Shown here: piece by piece, positions 1-5,078 of the stretch | Layout of the letters: the number at the start of each line of letters is the position of its first letter | How positions within the stretch are numbered: position 1 is the first letter of the stretch | From: an uncultured Collinsella sp. | Lineage (GTDB): Bacteria > Actinomycetota > Coriobacteriia > Coriobacteriales > Coriobacteriaceae | Length of the DNA stretch: 7,102 bases | Assembly (NCBI GenBank): GCA_958435545.1 | Contig: CAUBGU010000070.1 | Span: forward strand, 1 to 7,102 | Direction: 5' to 3' | The notes under the pieces: model-generated | Seen by the model: the letters and a program-made list of their open reading frames with translations, nothing else | The model's database searches: none | What the model was told of the DNA's origin: nothing | Position numbers and translations under genes: made by a program

Positions 1-22
1 CGGCAATTTGCTGTTTAGATGT

Positions 23-56
23 AAGGGCATGGCCGCAACGGTCCATGCCCTTTTGC
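23..56 (+). terminator. Intrinsic terminator of an upstream gene outside the window
   Basis: GGGCATGG (25-32) pairs perfectly with CCATGCCC (43-50). The stem is extended at its base by AA/TT and inside by a possible CCG/CGG pairing with one bulged base. TTTT follows the stem. It lies directly before rsmA, so it most likely ends transcription of a plus-strand gene to the left. No convincing separate promoter is visible between it and rsmA, so partial read-through into rsmA is possible. Confidence 0.75.
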
Positions 57-90
57 TTTACGATGCAGCCACCATGTTAAGGAGGCAACC

Positions 91-951
91 ATGACAACTT
101 CGCCTTTGGCAAACCCCACGGCAACTAGGGAGCTGCTAGAGGAGTTTGGCCTTGCGACCAAGCATCGCCTGGGCCAAAACTTCCTGATCGACAACCATGT
201 GATCGAACGTATCTGTGAGCTCGCTGAGCTTGCGGGCGATGAGCGCGTGCTCGAGGTCGGCCCGGGTTGCGGCACGCTGACGTTGGCCCTGCTGCAGGAG
301 GCGGCGTGCGTTACGTCGATTGAGGCCGATCCCGAGCTTGAGCCGGTGCTCGACGCCCACGCCGCCGACTATGCCAACTTTCGCTTTATCATGGGCGATG
401 CGCTCAAGGTGACGCCGGGGCAGATTGAGCAGGCCGCCGGTGGTGAACCTACGGTGTTTGTCGCGAATCTGCCCTATAACGTGGCGGCGACGATCATCCT
501 TCAATTCTTCCAGACGATGCCCGCGCTTAAGCGCGCTGTCGTCATGGTGCAAAAGGAAGTTGCAGATCGTATTGCCGCAACGCCGGGCAACAAGACCTAT
601 GGCGGCTATACGGCAAAGCTCGGCCTGTATGCGCAGGTGACGGGGCGCTTTGAGGTGCCGCCGCGCTGCTTTATGCCGGCGCCGCATGTTGATTCTGCCG
701 TGGTGCGCATCGACCGTGCTGACGGCGTGGTGCCCGAGGGGCTCGATCGCGAGTTTGTGGCCCGCGTGATTGACGCTGCATTTGCTCAGCGTCGCAAGAC
801 CATCCGTAATTCCATGAGCGCCAACGGTTTTGCCAAGGACGTGCTCGACGCCGCCTTTGAGGCCTGCGGTATCGCACCTACCACGCGCGCCGAGACGCTC
901 GACGTCGCTGCCTTTGTCCGCTTGGCTCAGGAGCTTTCCCATGACGCCTAA
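91..951 (+). CDS. rsmA: 16S rRNA (adenine1518-N6/adenine1519-N6)-dimethyltransferase RsmA (KsgA)
   Basis: Predicted to dimethylate the two adjacent adenines in the loop of helix 45 of 16S rRNA, using S-adenosylmethionine, late in 30S subunit assembly in the cytoplasm. The 286-aa protein has the family signatures in order: KHRLGQNFL (24-32); the SAM-binding motif I EVGPGCGTLT (55-64); the acidic end of the next strand, IEAD (77-80); the catalytic NLPY motif (126-129); the QKEVADR segment (154-160); the PPRCFMPAPHVDSAV region (190-204); and AFAQRRKTIRNSM (230-242) in the C-terminal helical domain. Length is close to that of other bacterial RsmA proteins (about 270-290 aa). The start is set by AAGGAGG at 79-85, five bases before ATG. 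The gene overlaps the following TatD gene by 11 bases, so the two are almost certainly one transcript. Family assignment is very secure. No residue looks abnormal. Confidence 0.97.
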   Translation: MTTSPLANPTATRELLEEFGLATKHRLGQNFLIDNHVIERICELAELAGDERVLEVGPGCGTLTLALLQEAACVTSIEADPELEPVLDAHAADYANFRFIMGDALKVTPGQIEQAAGGEPTVFVANLPYNVAATIILQFFQTMPALKRAVVMVQKEVADRIAATPGNKTYGGYTAKLGLYAQVTGRFEVPPRCFMPAPHVDSAVVRIDRADGVVPEGLDREFVARVIDAAFAQRRKTIRNSMSANGFAKDVLDAAFEACGIAPTTRAETLDVAAFVRLAQELSHDA

Positions 952-1858
952 TGTCGAACGCGTGACGTTTACCAAGAAAAAGAAGACGGTTGCTTGTCCC
1001 GTGCCCTTGGCACCGCTTGCCGACACGCATGCGCATCTGCTTTCGTTCTGGGGCAAAGAAGTGCCCGAGACGCTCGTGCGCGCTAAAGCCGCGGGCGTCG
1101 ACCTGCTGGTGACGATGTTCGACCCCATCGCCGACAAGCGTAGCGTGACGGACTATAGTGACTGGCTGGTGCGCGAGATTTTGCCGATGCGAGATATTCC
1201 GCAGATTAAGTATCTCGCCGGCGTGCACCCCTATGGCGCACCGGACTACACCGATGATATCCATGCCCAGATTGTGACTGCGCTCGACGATCCGTTGTGT
1301 GTTGGCATCGGCGAAATTGGCCTGGACTACCACATGGACTATGACGACGATATCGCGCCGGCACCCCATAACGTGCAGATTGATTGCATGGCGCGCCAGC
1401 TCGAGCTTGCCGTGCGCCGCAATGTGCCGGTGGAGCTGCACCTGCGTCATGAGGACACGGACGAGGAGCGCACCTCGCATGTGGATGCGTACAACGTGCT
1501 GCGCGAGGTGGGTGTGCCCCAGGCCGGTTGCGTACTGCACTGCTTTGGCGAGGACCGAGCCACAATGGAGCGCTTTGTGGATTTGGGTTGTTACATCGCC
1601 TATGGCGGCGCGGCTACCTTTAAGCGCAACGACGACGTGCGCGAGGCATTCGCGGCAACCCCGCTCGACCGTATTCTGTTCGAGACGGATTGTCCCTATA
1701 TGGCTCCGGAGCCCATTCGCGGTCTTGAGTGCGAGCCTGCAATGATTTCCATTACAGCAAACACGCTGGTCAACGACCGCGTCGATCGTACCGGCGAGGA
1801 CGCCGAGGCAATCGCTCGAGCCGCCTGGGAAAATGCCTGCAAACTTTTTCAAAAATAG
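941..1858 (+). CDS. TatD family metal-dependent hydrolase (putative DNase)
   Basis: A 305-aa TIM-barrel metal hydrolase of the TatD family. Characterised members are Mg-dependent 3'-5' DNases, and some act in DNA repair or RNA processing. The metal ligands are visible: DTHAHL (28-33, His30 and His32), GIGEIGLDY (122-130, Glu125), ELHLRHE (165-171, His167), LHCF (199-202, His200) and FETDCPYMAPEP (247-258, Asp250), followed by the family's closing IRG. The start is the ATG at 941, not an upstream in-frame start at 830, because AGGAG at 929-933 lies seven bases before it. About 25 residues, including a run of four lysines, precede the first barrel strand, making the protein roughly 40 aa longer than a typical 255-265 aa TatD. 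The insertion EDTDEERTSH (171-180) after the third ligand is also longer than usual. The start lies inside the end of rsmA, so translation is probably coupled. The exact substrate is not shown by sequence. Confidence 0.93.
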   Translation: MTPNVERVTFTKKKKTVACPVPLAPLADTHAHLLSFWGKEVPETLVRAKAAGVDLLVTMFDPIADKRSVTDYSDWLVREILPMRDIPQIKYLAGVHPYGAPDYTDDIHAQIVTALDDPLCVGIGEIGLDYHMDYDDDIAPAPHNVQIDCMARQLELAVRRNVPVELHLRHEDTDEERTSHVDAYNVLREVGVPQAGCVLHCFGEDRATMERFVDLGCYIAYGGAATFKRNDDVREAFAATPLDRILFETDCPYMAPEPIRGLECEPAMISITANTLVNDRVDRTGEDAEAIARAAWENACKLFQK

Positions 1859-1861
1859 TTC

Positions 1862-1890
1862 TTGCGTTCACGGTGGCGCTCCGTTATTCT
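1862..1890 (+). promoter_or_regulatory. Promoter of tRNA-Leu
   Basis: TTGCGT (1862-1867) and TATTCT (1885-1890) are separated by 17 bases and match a housekeeping sigma-70-type promoter. The predicted start is near 1897, five bases before the mature tRNA end. It begins immediately after the tatD stop codon. Confidence 0.7.
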
Positions 1891-1901
1891 AATTCCTGCA
1901 C

Positions 1902-1988
1902 GCGGGCGTGGCGGAATTGGCAGACGCGTACGGTTCAGGTCCGTATGGGGGCAACCCCATGAAGGTTCAAGTCCTTTCGCCCGCACCA
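1902..1988 (+). tRNA. tRNA-Leu (anticodon CAG)
   Basis: An 87-nt class II tRNA with encoded CCA. The acceptor arm GCGGGCG (1902-1908) pairs with CGCCCGC (1978-1984), with discriminator A1985 and CCA at 1986-1988. The D-arm is GGCGGAATTGGCAGACGC-like, as in other bacterial leucine tRNAs. The anticodon stem TACGG/CCGTA encloses TTCAGGT, with anticodon CAG at 1936-1938 reading CUG codons. The long variable arm TGGGG-GCAA-CCCCA (1946-1959) is typical of tRNA-Leu. The T-arm carries TTCAAGT. A promoter precedes it and a terminator follows, so it is a single-gene unit. Confidence 0.97.
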
Positions 1989-1999
1989 TTAAATGAAAG

Positions 2000-2024
2000 A
2001 GCTCCCAGCAATGGGAGCTTTTTT
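2000..2024 (+). terminator. Intrinsic terminator of tRNA-Leu
   Basis: AGCTCCCA (2000-2007) pairs perfectly with TGGGAGCT (2012-2019) around a GCAA tetraloop (GNRA class). TTTTT at 2020-2024 follows. It ends the tRNA-Leu transcript and would also stop any read-through from rsmA-tatD. Confidence 0.9.
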
Positions 2025-2078
2025 GTTATGGGCCGTTTTTGGCAGATTTGACCTATCGATTTCGCGCGGTAGATGCCC

Positions 2079-2301
2079 CCGTGGTCAAAAAGTGGCAAAT
2101 ATGAGTACTGGCACGAAAATAGAGACATTTCACGAAGCCATTTTTGCTCATTTTGCGCAACAGATGTACGCTAATTTGACCCAATCTTGAGACAAGACGA
2201 AGTAAATTCGATAGACCTCGGGTTCAAAGAGGCGATTTTGACCCAAATACGCTGTTACTAAACTGGTAACAGTACTCATATTTGGCCTTTTTTGACCACG
2301 G
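2079..2301. repeat. 32-nt inverted repeat enclosing a 159-nt non-coding spacer (MITE-like)
   Basis: The left arm 2079-2110 and the reverse complement of the right arm 2270-2301 agree at 29 of 32 positions without gaps. The inner 15 nt, CAAATATGAGTACTG (2096-2110, inverted at 2270-2284), and the outer CCGTGGTCAAAAA are exact; the three differences fall between them, at 2092, 2093 and 2095 in the left arm. The enclosed 2111-2269 encodes nothing recognisable. The layout resembles a small non-autonomous element with terminal inverted repeats, or a large intergenic repeat. I see no clear flanking target-site duplication, so mobility is an inference. Confidence 0.7.
2252..2272. repeat. Small hairpin at the inner edge of the right repeat arm
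   Basis: CTGTTACTA (2252-2260) pairs with TGGTAACAG (2264-2272) around a three-base loop, with one T-G wobble. It overlaps the first three bases of the right arm of the 32-nt inverted repeat. The left arm lacks an equivalent hairpin, which makes the element asymmetric. No T-tract follows, so it is unlikely to be a terminator. An operator or a structural part of the repeat is possible. Confidence 0.55.
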
Positions 2302-2376
2302 GTCCTCTTGTTGGTGTCACACAGCTGCTTCGTGCGGGTATCCTAGTCCCAACGCGTGCCTATCAGAGGAGAAACC

Positions 2377-3315
2377 ATGCTGTTGTCCGGTATCATCGCT
2401 ACCCTTACGAGCCTTCTACTTCCCATCATCCTTTTGTTGCTATTGCTCCCCAACGCCTGCTATGTCGTTGAACAGCAGCATGCTGTGATCATCGAGCGCC
2501 TGGGCAAGTTCAATCGCATCGTCAACGCGGGCTTCCACATGAAGGTACCCGTGATCGACCGCAAGGCCGCCACGGTGAGTCTGCGCACCATGAAAAACGG
2601 CTTCGGCATCGACGTTAAGACCCAGGACAACGTGACCATCGGTCTTGAGGTCTCTGCTCAGTACCACGTGAGCTATGACATGGGCGCCGGCCCGGCAGAT
2701 TCGGGCATCTACAAGAGCTACTACATGCTGCAGGAGCCCGTCGACCAGATGCGTGATTTCATCACCGATGCCCTGCGCTCTTCCATCCCTGTCTATACGC
2801 TCGATGAGGTCTTTGCCAAGAAGGATGACATCGCCAAGGACGTTAATGCCACCGTGTCCGAGCAGATGGCTGCCTACGGCTTTACCCTGGTGTCGACACT
2901 CATCACCAAGATCGCGCTGCCGACCGAGGTCGAGAACTCCATGAACGACATCAACGCCGCCCAGCGCAAGCGCGCTGCTGCGCAGGAGCTCGCTGAGGCC
3001 GACCGCATCAAGCGCGTGACCGAGGCGACCGCCGAGGCCGAGGCTATGGAAAAGGCGGGCGAAGGCATCGCCAACCAGCGCAAGGCCATCGCGCTGGGCA
3101 TCAAGGATTCACTCGAGATCATCCAGGAGACGGGTGTCGGCAACGACGAGGCCAACCAGCTGTTCATGTTTACGCAGTGGTCCGAGATGATGACGGAGTT
3201 CGCTCGCACGGGCAAAACCTCGACGGTCGTGCTGCCGAGCGATTTCTCACAGTCGGCCTCGATGTTCGAGCAGATGCTGACCGCCGGCAAAGTTCAAAAC
3301 GATTCGAAGGAGTAG
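2377..3315 (+). CDS. SPFH/band-7 domain membrane protein (stomatin/prohibitin/HIR-like)
   Basis: A 312-aa SPFH-superfamily protein. Members are membrane-anchored scaffolds that oligomerise and organise membrane domains or regulate membrane proteases. Residues about 4-24 form one strongly hydrophobic anchor with a run of six leucines. The SPFH domain follows from about residue 30, with the typical ERLGKFNRIVNAGFH (40-54) and P-V-I-D (58-61), then DVKTQDNVT (79-87). An Ala/Glu-rich, probably coiled-coil segment (about 190-245) and a C-terminal tail (to 312) complete it. Length and layout fit the HIR/stomatin-like group. The start is ATG 2377 because AGAGGAG (2365-2371) lies five bases upstream; the GTG at 2356 precedes that site and is unlikely. 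Stomatin-type genes are often paired with an NfeD-family gene; none is seen here, and rlmH follows seven bases later. Specific function is unknown. Confidence 0.9.
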   Translation: MLLSGIIATLTSLLLPIILLLLLLPNACYVVEQQHAVIIERLGKFNRIVNAGFHMKVPVIDRKAATVSLRTMKNGFGIDVKTQDNVTIGLEVSAQYHVSYDMGAGPADSGIYKSYYMLQEPVDQMRDFITDALRSSIPVYTLDEVFAKKDDIAKDVNATVSEQMAAYGFTLVSTLITKIALPTEVENSMNDINAAQRKRAAAQELAEADRIKRVTEATAEAEAMEKAGEGIANQRKAIALGIKDSLEIIQETGVGNDEANQLFMFTQWSEMMTEFARTGKTSTVVLPSDFSQSASMFEQMLTAGKVQNDSKE

Positions 3316-3321
3316 ACGCGC

Positions 3322-3792
3322 GTGAAATACACCGTCGTTTGCGTCGGTAAGCTCAAGGAGCGCTTTTGGAAGGACGCGTGCGCTGAGTACACCAAGCGCC
3401 TAGGTGCCTATGCAAAGGTGGATATCCGCGAGGTGGCCGATATCGATCCGGCCAAGGCGGGCGGTGTGGATGTCGCGCGCAACAAAGAAGGCGCGGCGAT
3501 TCTTGCTGCCCTGCCACTGCGGGCACATGTGATTCTGCTGGCTATCGAGGGCAAGGAGCGTTCGAGCGAGGAGCTCTCGACCCGTCTCGATGACCTCATG
3601 CTGCGAGGCAACAGCGACATCGCTTTTGTAATTGGCGGATCGGATGGCGTGAGCGATGCCGTGCGCGCCCGCGCCGACGAGATGCTCAGCTTTGGGCGCA
3701 TTACCTTGCCGCACAACCTGGCGCGCGTGGTGCTGCTGGAGCAGATTTACCGCGCCTGCAAGATTAGCCGTGGCGAGCCGTATCACAAGTAG
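3322..3792 (+). CDS. rlmH: 23S rRNA (pseudouridine1915-N3)-methyltransferase RlmH
   Basis: A 156-aa SPOUT-class methyltransferase predicted to methylate N3 of pseudouridine 1915 in helix 69 of 23S rRNA on the assembled 70S ribosome. Family signatures are clear: N-terminal VVCVGKLKERFW (5-16), LAIEGKERSSEE (73-84), the SAM-binding knot segment FVIGGSDGVS (102-111), TLPHNLARVVLLEQIYRA (128-145) and the invariant C-terminal PYHK (153-156). Length matches the family (about 155-159 aa). The start is GTG at 3322. GAAGGAG (3306-3312) forms the last codons of the upstream SPFH gene, nine bases before the GTG, so initiation is likely coupled to translation of that gene. The six-base gap and shared ribosome site point to one transcript. 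Confidence 0.96.
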   Translation: MKYTVVCVGKLKERFWKDACAEYTKRLGAYAKVDIREVADIDPAKAGGVDVARNKEGAAILAALPLRAHVILLAIEGKERSSEELSTRLDDLMLRGNSDIAFVIGGSDGVSDAVRARADEMLSFGRITLPHNLARVVLLEQIYRACKISRGEPYHK

Positions 3793-3865
3793 GTCGGCAA
3801 TACGAAACAATGGCGTGGGACAATGACTTTCGTTTTGAGGAACGCATCTGAGAGGACTGTGTGAT

Positions 3866-4636
3866 ATGAAGATCGGATTTGTCGGTTTTGGCAATATGGC
3901 GAGCGCTATGGCCGATGGCTGGATTGCCGCCGGCGTGGCCGCGGGCGACATGTGCGCCTGCGCAGGCCGCTACGATGCTCTGGTTGAGCGTTGCGAGGAG
4001 CGGGGCATGGCTGCCTGCCACGATGCGACGGAGGTTGTTGCCGCGTCCGATATCGTGGTTGCGGCGGTCAAGCCGTACATGATTGAGAGGGTCTTCGCTC
4101 CACTCAAGGATGCGCTTGCCGGCAAGGCCGTCCTTTCGGTCGCCTGGACCTGGGATAGCGCCAAGTGGGAACAGGTCCTGCCAGGTGTCGCTCATATCTC
4201 GACGGTGCCCAACACGCCGGTTTCGGTGGGCGAGGGCGTTATCGCCTGCGAGAAGGCTTCCACGCTTAGCGATGAGCAGCGTGCCACGGTGCTCGATCTG
4301 CTCGGAAAGCTTGGCACGGTGGTCGAGCTCGATTCGAGCCTGCTGTTTGTGGGCGGTACCGTGGGCGGTTGCGCCCCGGCGTTTGTCGCCATGGCGATCG
4401 AGGCTCTGGGCGATGCGGCCGTCAAACACGGTATTCCGCGCGCCGATGCCTATCGCATTGTGAGCCAAATGGTGCTGGGTACGGCAAAGTTGCAGCTTGC
4501 AACTGGTCAGCATCCCGCAGCGATGAAGGATGCCGTGTGCTCGCCCGGCGGTGCTACAATCAAGGGCGTCGTCGCGCTCGAGGACGCCGGCATGCGCAGC
4601 GCCCTAGTCAAGGCCATCGACGCTACTCTCCAGTAA
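3866..4636 (+). CDS. proC: Pyrroline-5-carboxylate reductase ProC
   Basis: Catalyses the last step of proline synthesis, reducing 1-pyrroline-5-carboxylate to L-proline with NAD(P)H in the cytoplasm. The 256-aa protein has an N-terminal Rossmann fold starting MKIGFVGFGNM (1-11), the AAVKP segment (66-70), VPNTPVSVGEG (114-124) in place of the more usual MPNTP, and the C-terminal dimerisation and substrate domain with KDAVCSPGGATIKGV (221-235). The conserved substrate-loop motif, usually SGSGPAY, reads GGCAPAF (167-173). Length is slightly short for the family (about 260-280 aa). GAGAGGA (3850-3856) lies nine bases before ATG 3866. The 73-base gap after rlmH shows no clear promoter or terminator, so co-transcription with the SPFH-rlmH pair is likely. 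The other proline genes (proA, proB) are not in the window. Confidence 0.94.
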   Translation: MKIGFVGFGNMASAMADGWIAAGVAAGDMCACAGRYDALVERCEERGMAACHDATEVVAASDIVVAAVKPYMIERVFAPLKDALAGKAVLSVAWTWDSAKWEQVLPGVAHISTVPNTPVSVGEGVIACEKASTLSDEQRATVLDLLGKLGTVVELDSSLLFVGGTVGGCAPAFVAMAIEALGDAAVKHGIPRADAYRIVSQMVLGTAKLQLATGQHPAAMKDAVCSPGGATIKGVVALEDAGMRSALVKAIDATLQ

Positions 4637-4651
4637 AACCTTCCATTTAGG

Positions 4652-4780
4652 GACAGGTTTATTTTGGCAGGTTTTTCCTGCGGTTTTATCTCTATAGCAA
4701 AAAGCGCCCCGCAACTGGCTCAATTCCAGTTGCGGGGCGCTTGCGTTTGCCCAGATAAAACCGACCAAAATAAGCCTGTC
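4652..4780. repeat. 129-nt nested palindrome between convergent genes
   Basis: Three nested stems share one centre. The outer arm GACAGGTTTATTTTGG (4652-4667) pairs with 4765-4780 (16 positions, one G-U). The middle arm CGGTTTTATCT (4681-4691) pairs perfectly with 4753-4763. A short GCAAA/TTTGC pairing (4697-4701 with 4746-4750) leads into a perfect 17-bp GC-rich stem, 4702-4718 with 4726-4742, closed by a 7-nt loop. The left side carries an extra 13 bases (4668-4680), themselves CAGG-TTTTT-CCTG, opposite a single A (4764) on the right. It is far larger than a terminator needs to be and looks like an inserted palindromic repeat. It lies between the 3' ends of proC and the minus-strand small membrane gene. 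Confidence 0.85.
4702..4742 (-). terminator. Core hairpin, probable terminator of the minus-strand small gene and perhaps of proC
   Basis: The perfect 17-bp stem (4702-4718 with 4726-4742, loop 4719-4725) is followed on the minus strand by TTTTT (complement of 4699-4703), giving a convincing rho-independent terminator for the gene at 4794-4967. On the plus strand the stem is followed by TTGCGTTT, a poor T-tract, so termination of proC there is less certain although the structure is strong. Confidence 0.7.
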
Positions 4781-4793
4781 TCTTTTTGGCAGG

Positions 4794-4967
4794 TTAGTCC
4801 CAGAAGCTGTCTTCCTCATCCTCGGACTTGGGACCGCGGTCGACATACATCTTATGGGTGCGCTTCTCCATTACAAAGGCAAGAATCGCAAACAGCAGGA
4901 TGCCGCCGGCGAAAAGAATGGCAAAACCGGTGCGGGTGCCAAACAAAAAGGAAAAAACTGCGTCCAT
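4794..4967 (-). CDS. 57-aa single-pass membrane protein of unknown function
   Basis: A short minus-strand gene. The peptide starts MDAVFSFLFGTRTG, continues with one hydrophobic helix (about residues 14-33, AILFAGGILLFAILAFVM), a basic stretch EKRTHKM (34-40) and an acidic tail SEDEEDSFWD (48-57). By the positive-inside rule the C-terminus should be cytoplasmic. AAGAAGG (complement of 4974-4980) lies six bases before the ATG. Codon use resembles that of neighbouring genes, the downstream hairpin supplies a T5 terminator on the same strand, and a divergent promoter precedes it, so I think it is real. It vaguely recalls small one-helix proteins annotated only as DUFs in Coriobacteriia (I think of DUF6724, from memory and unchecked). 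No function can be assigned. It is convergent with proC and divergent from serS. Confidence 0.8.
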   Translation of the reverse strand: MDAVFSFLFGTRTGFAILFAGGILLFAILAFVMEKRTHKMYVDRGPKSEDEEDSFWD

Positions 4968-4991
4968 TGGGTGCCTTCTTGCGTAGTTGAG

Positions 4992-5021
4992 TTGGGTCGT
5001 AAACGCTCATAAGTATATACT
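4992..5021 (+). promoter_or_regulatory. Promoter of serS
   Basis: TTGGGT (4992-4997), an 18-base spacer and TATACT (5016-5021) form a plausible housekeeping promoter. Transcription would start near 5028, giving a leader of about 50 bases before serS. That leader is too short for a T-box riboswitch. The -10 lies in a perfect 12-nt palindrome shared with the divergent promoter. Confidence 0.6.
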
Positions 5022-5038
5022 TGCCCATACATGTACAA
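5012..5038 (-). promoter_or_regulatory. Divergent promoter of the 57-aa membrane protein gene
   Basis: On the minus strand TATACT (complement of 5012-5017) is a good -10. TTGTAC (complement of 5033-5038) is a possible -35, but the 15-base spacing is short, so the -35 assignment is weak. The -10 overlaps the serS -10, so only one polymerase could open this DNA at a time. Confidence 0.45.
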
Positions 5039-5078
5039 GGTTGCAACCTAAATGGAATGTATATCGCCGGAGGATCTA

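Larger units (their letters stand above)
2025..2376. other. Gene-free interval upstream of the SPFH gene
   Basis: This 352-base interval holds no credible gene. Its only plus-strand open frame (1993-2190) begins inside the tRNA-Leu terminator, has no ribosome site and encodes an unconvincing peptide. Base composition is clearly more AT-rich than the flanking genes. It contains the inverted repeat at 2079-2301, a hairpin at 2252-2272, four TTTGACC motifs on the plus strand (2047, 2175, 2237, 2291) and one in inverse orientation (2083-2089). A possible -10 element TATCCT lies at 2339-2344, but no good -35 sits at the right distance. The promoter of the SPFH-rlmH-proC cluster should be here and I cannot place it firmly. 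Confidence 0.6.

Noticed and set aside
970..990. A run of lysine codons in tatD as a possible slippage site.
   Set aside because: The A-run is interrupted by G and no alternative frame of interest follows; the normal frame continues cleanly into the TatD domain.
136..1852. Long minus-strand open frames of over 300 codons opposite rsmA and tatD.
   Set aside because: They mirror well-conserved plus-strand genes, have no ribosome sites and encode low-complexity Arg/His/Ala-rich peptides typical of antisense frames in GC-rich DNA.
1993..2190. A 65-codon plus-strand frame after tRNA-Leu.
   Set aside because: It starts inside the tRNA-Leu terminator, has no ribosome site and overlaps the left repeat arm.
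2025..2376. A CRISPR array or phage attachment site next to tRNA-Leu.
   Set aside because: There are no evenly spaced direct repeats with spacers, no duplicated tRNA 3' end and no integrase gene; the repeats present are a single inverted pair and short motifs.
4604..4990. Open frames on both strands across the proC to serS gap, encoding similar-looking peptides rich in CAPQL-like segments.
   Set aside because: The similarity between the strands is produced by the large palindrome. Neither frame has a ribosome site, and one overlaps the better-supported 57-aa gene.
5028..5078. A T-box or other riboswitch in the serS leader.
   Set aside because: The predicted leader is about 50 bases, with no specifier loop, antiterminator or terminator, so it is too short for a T-box.
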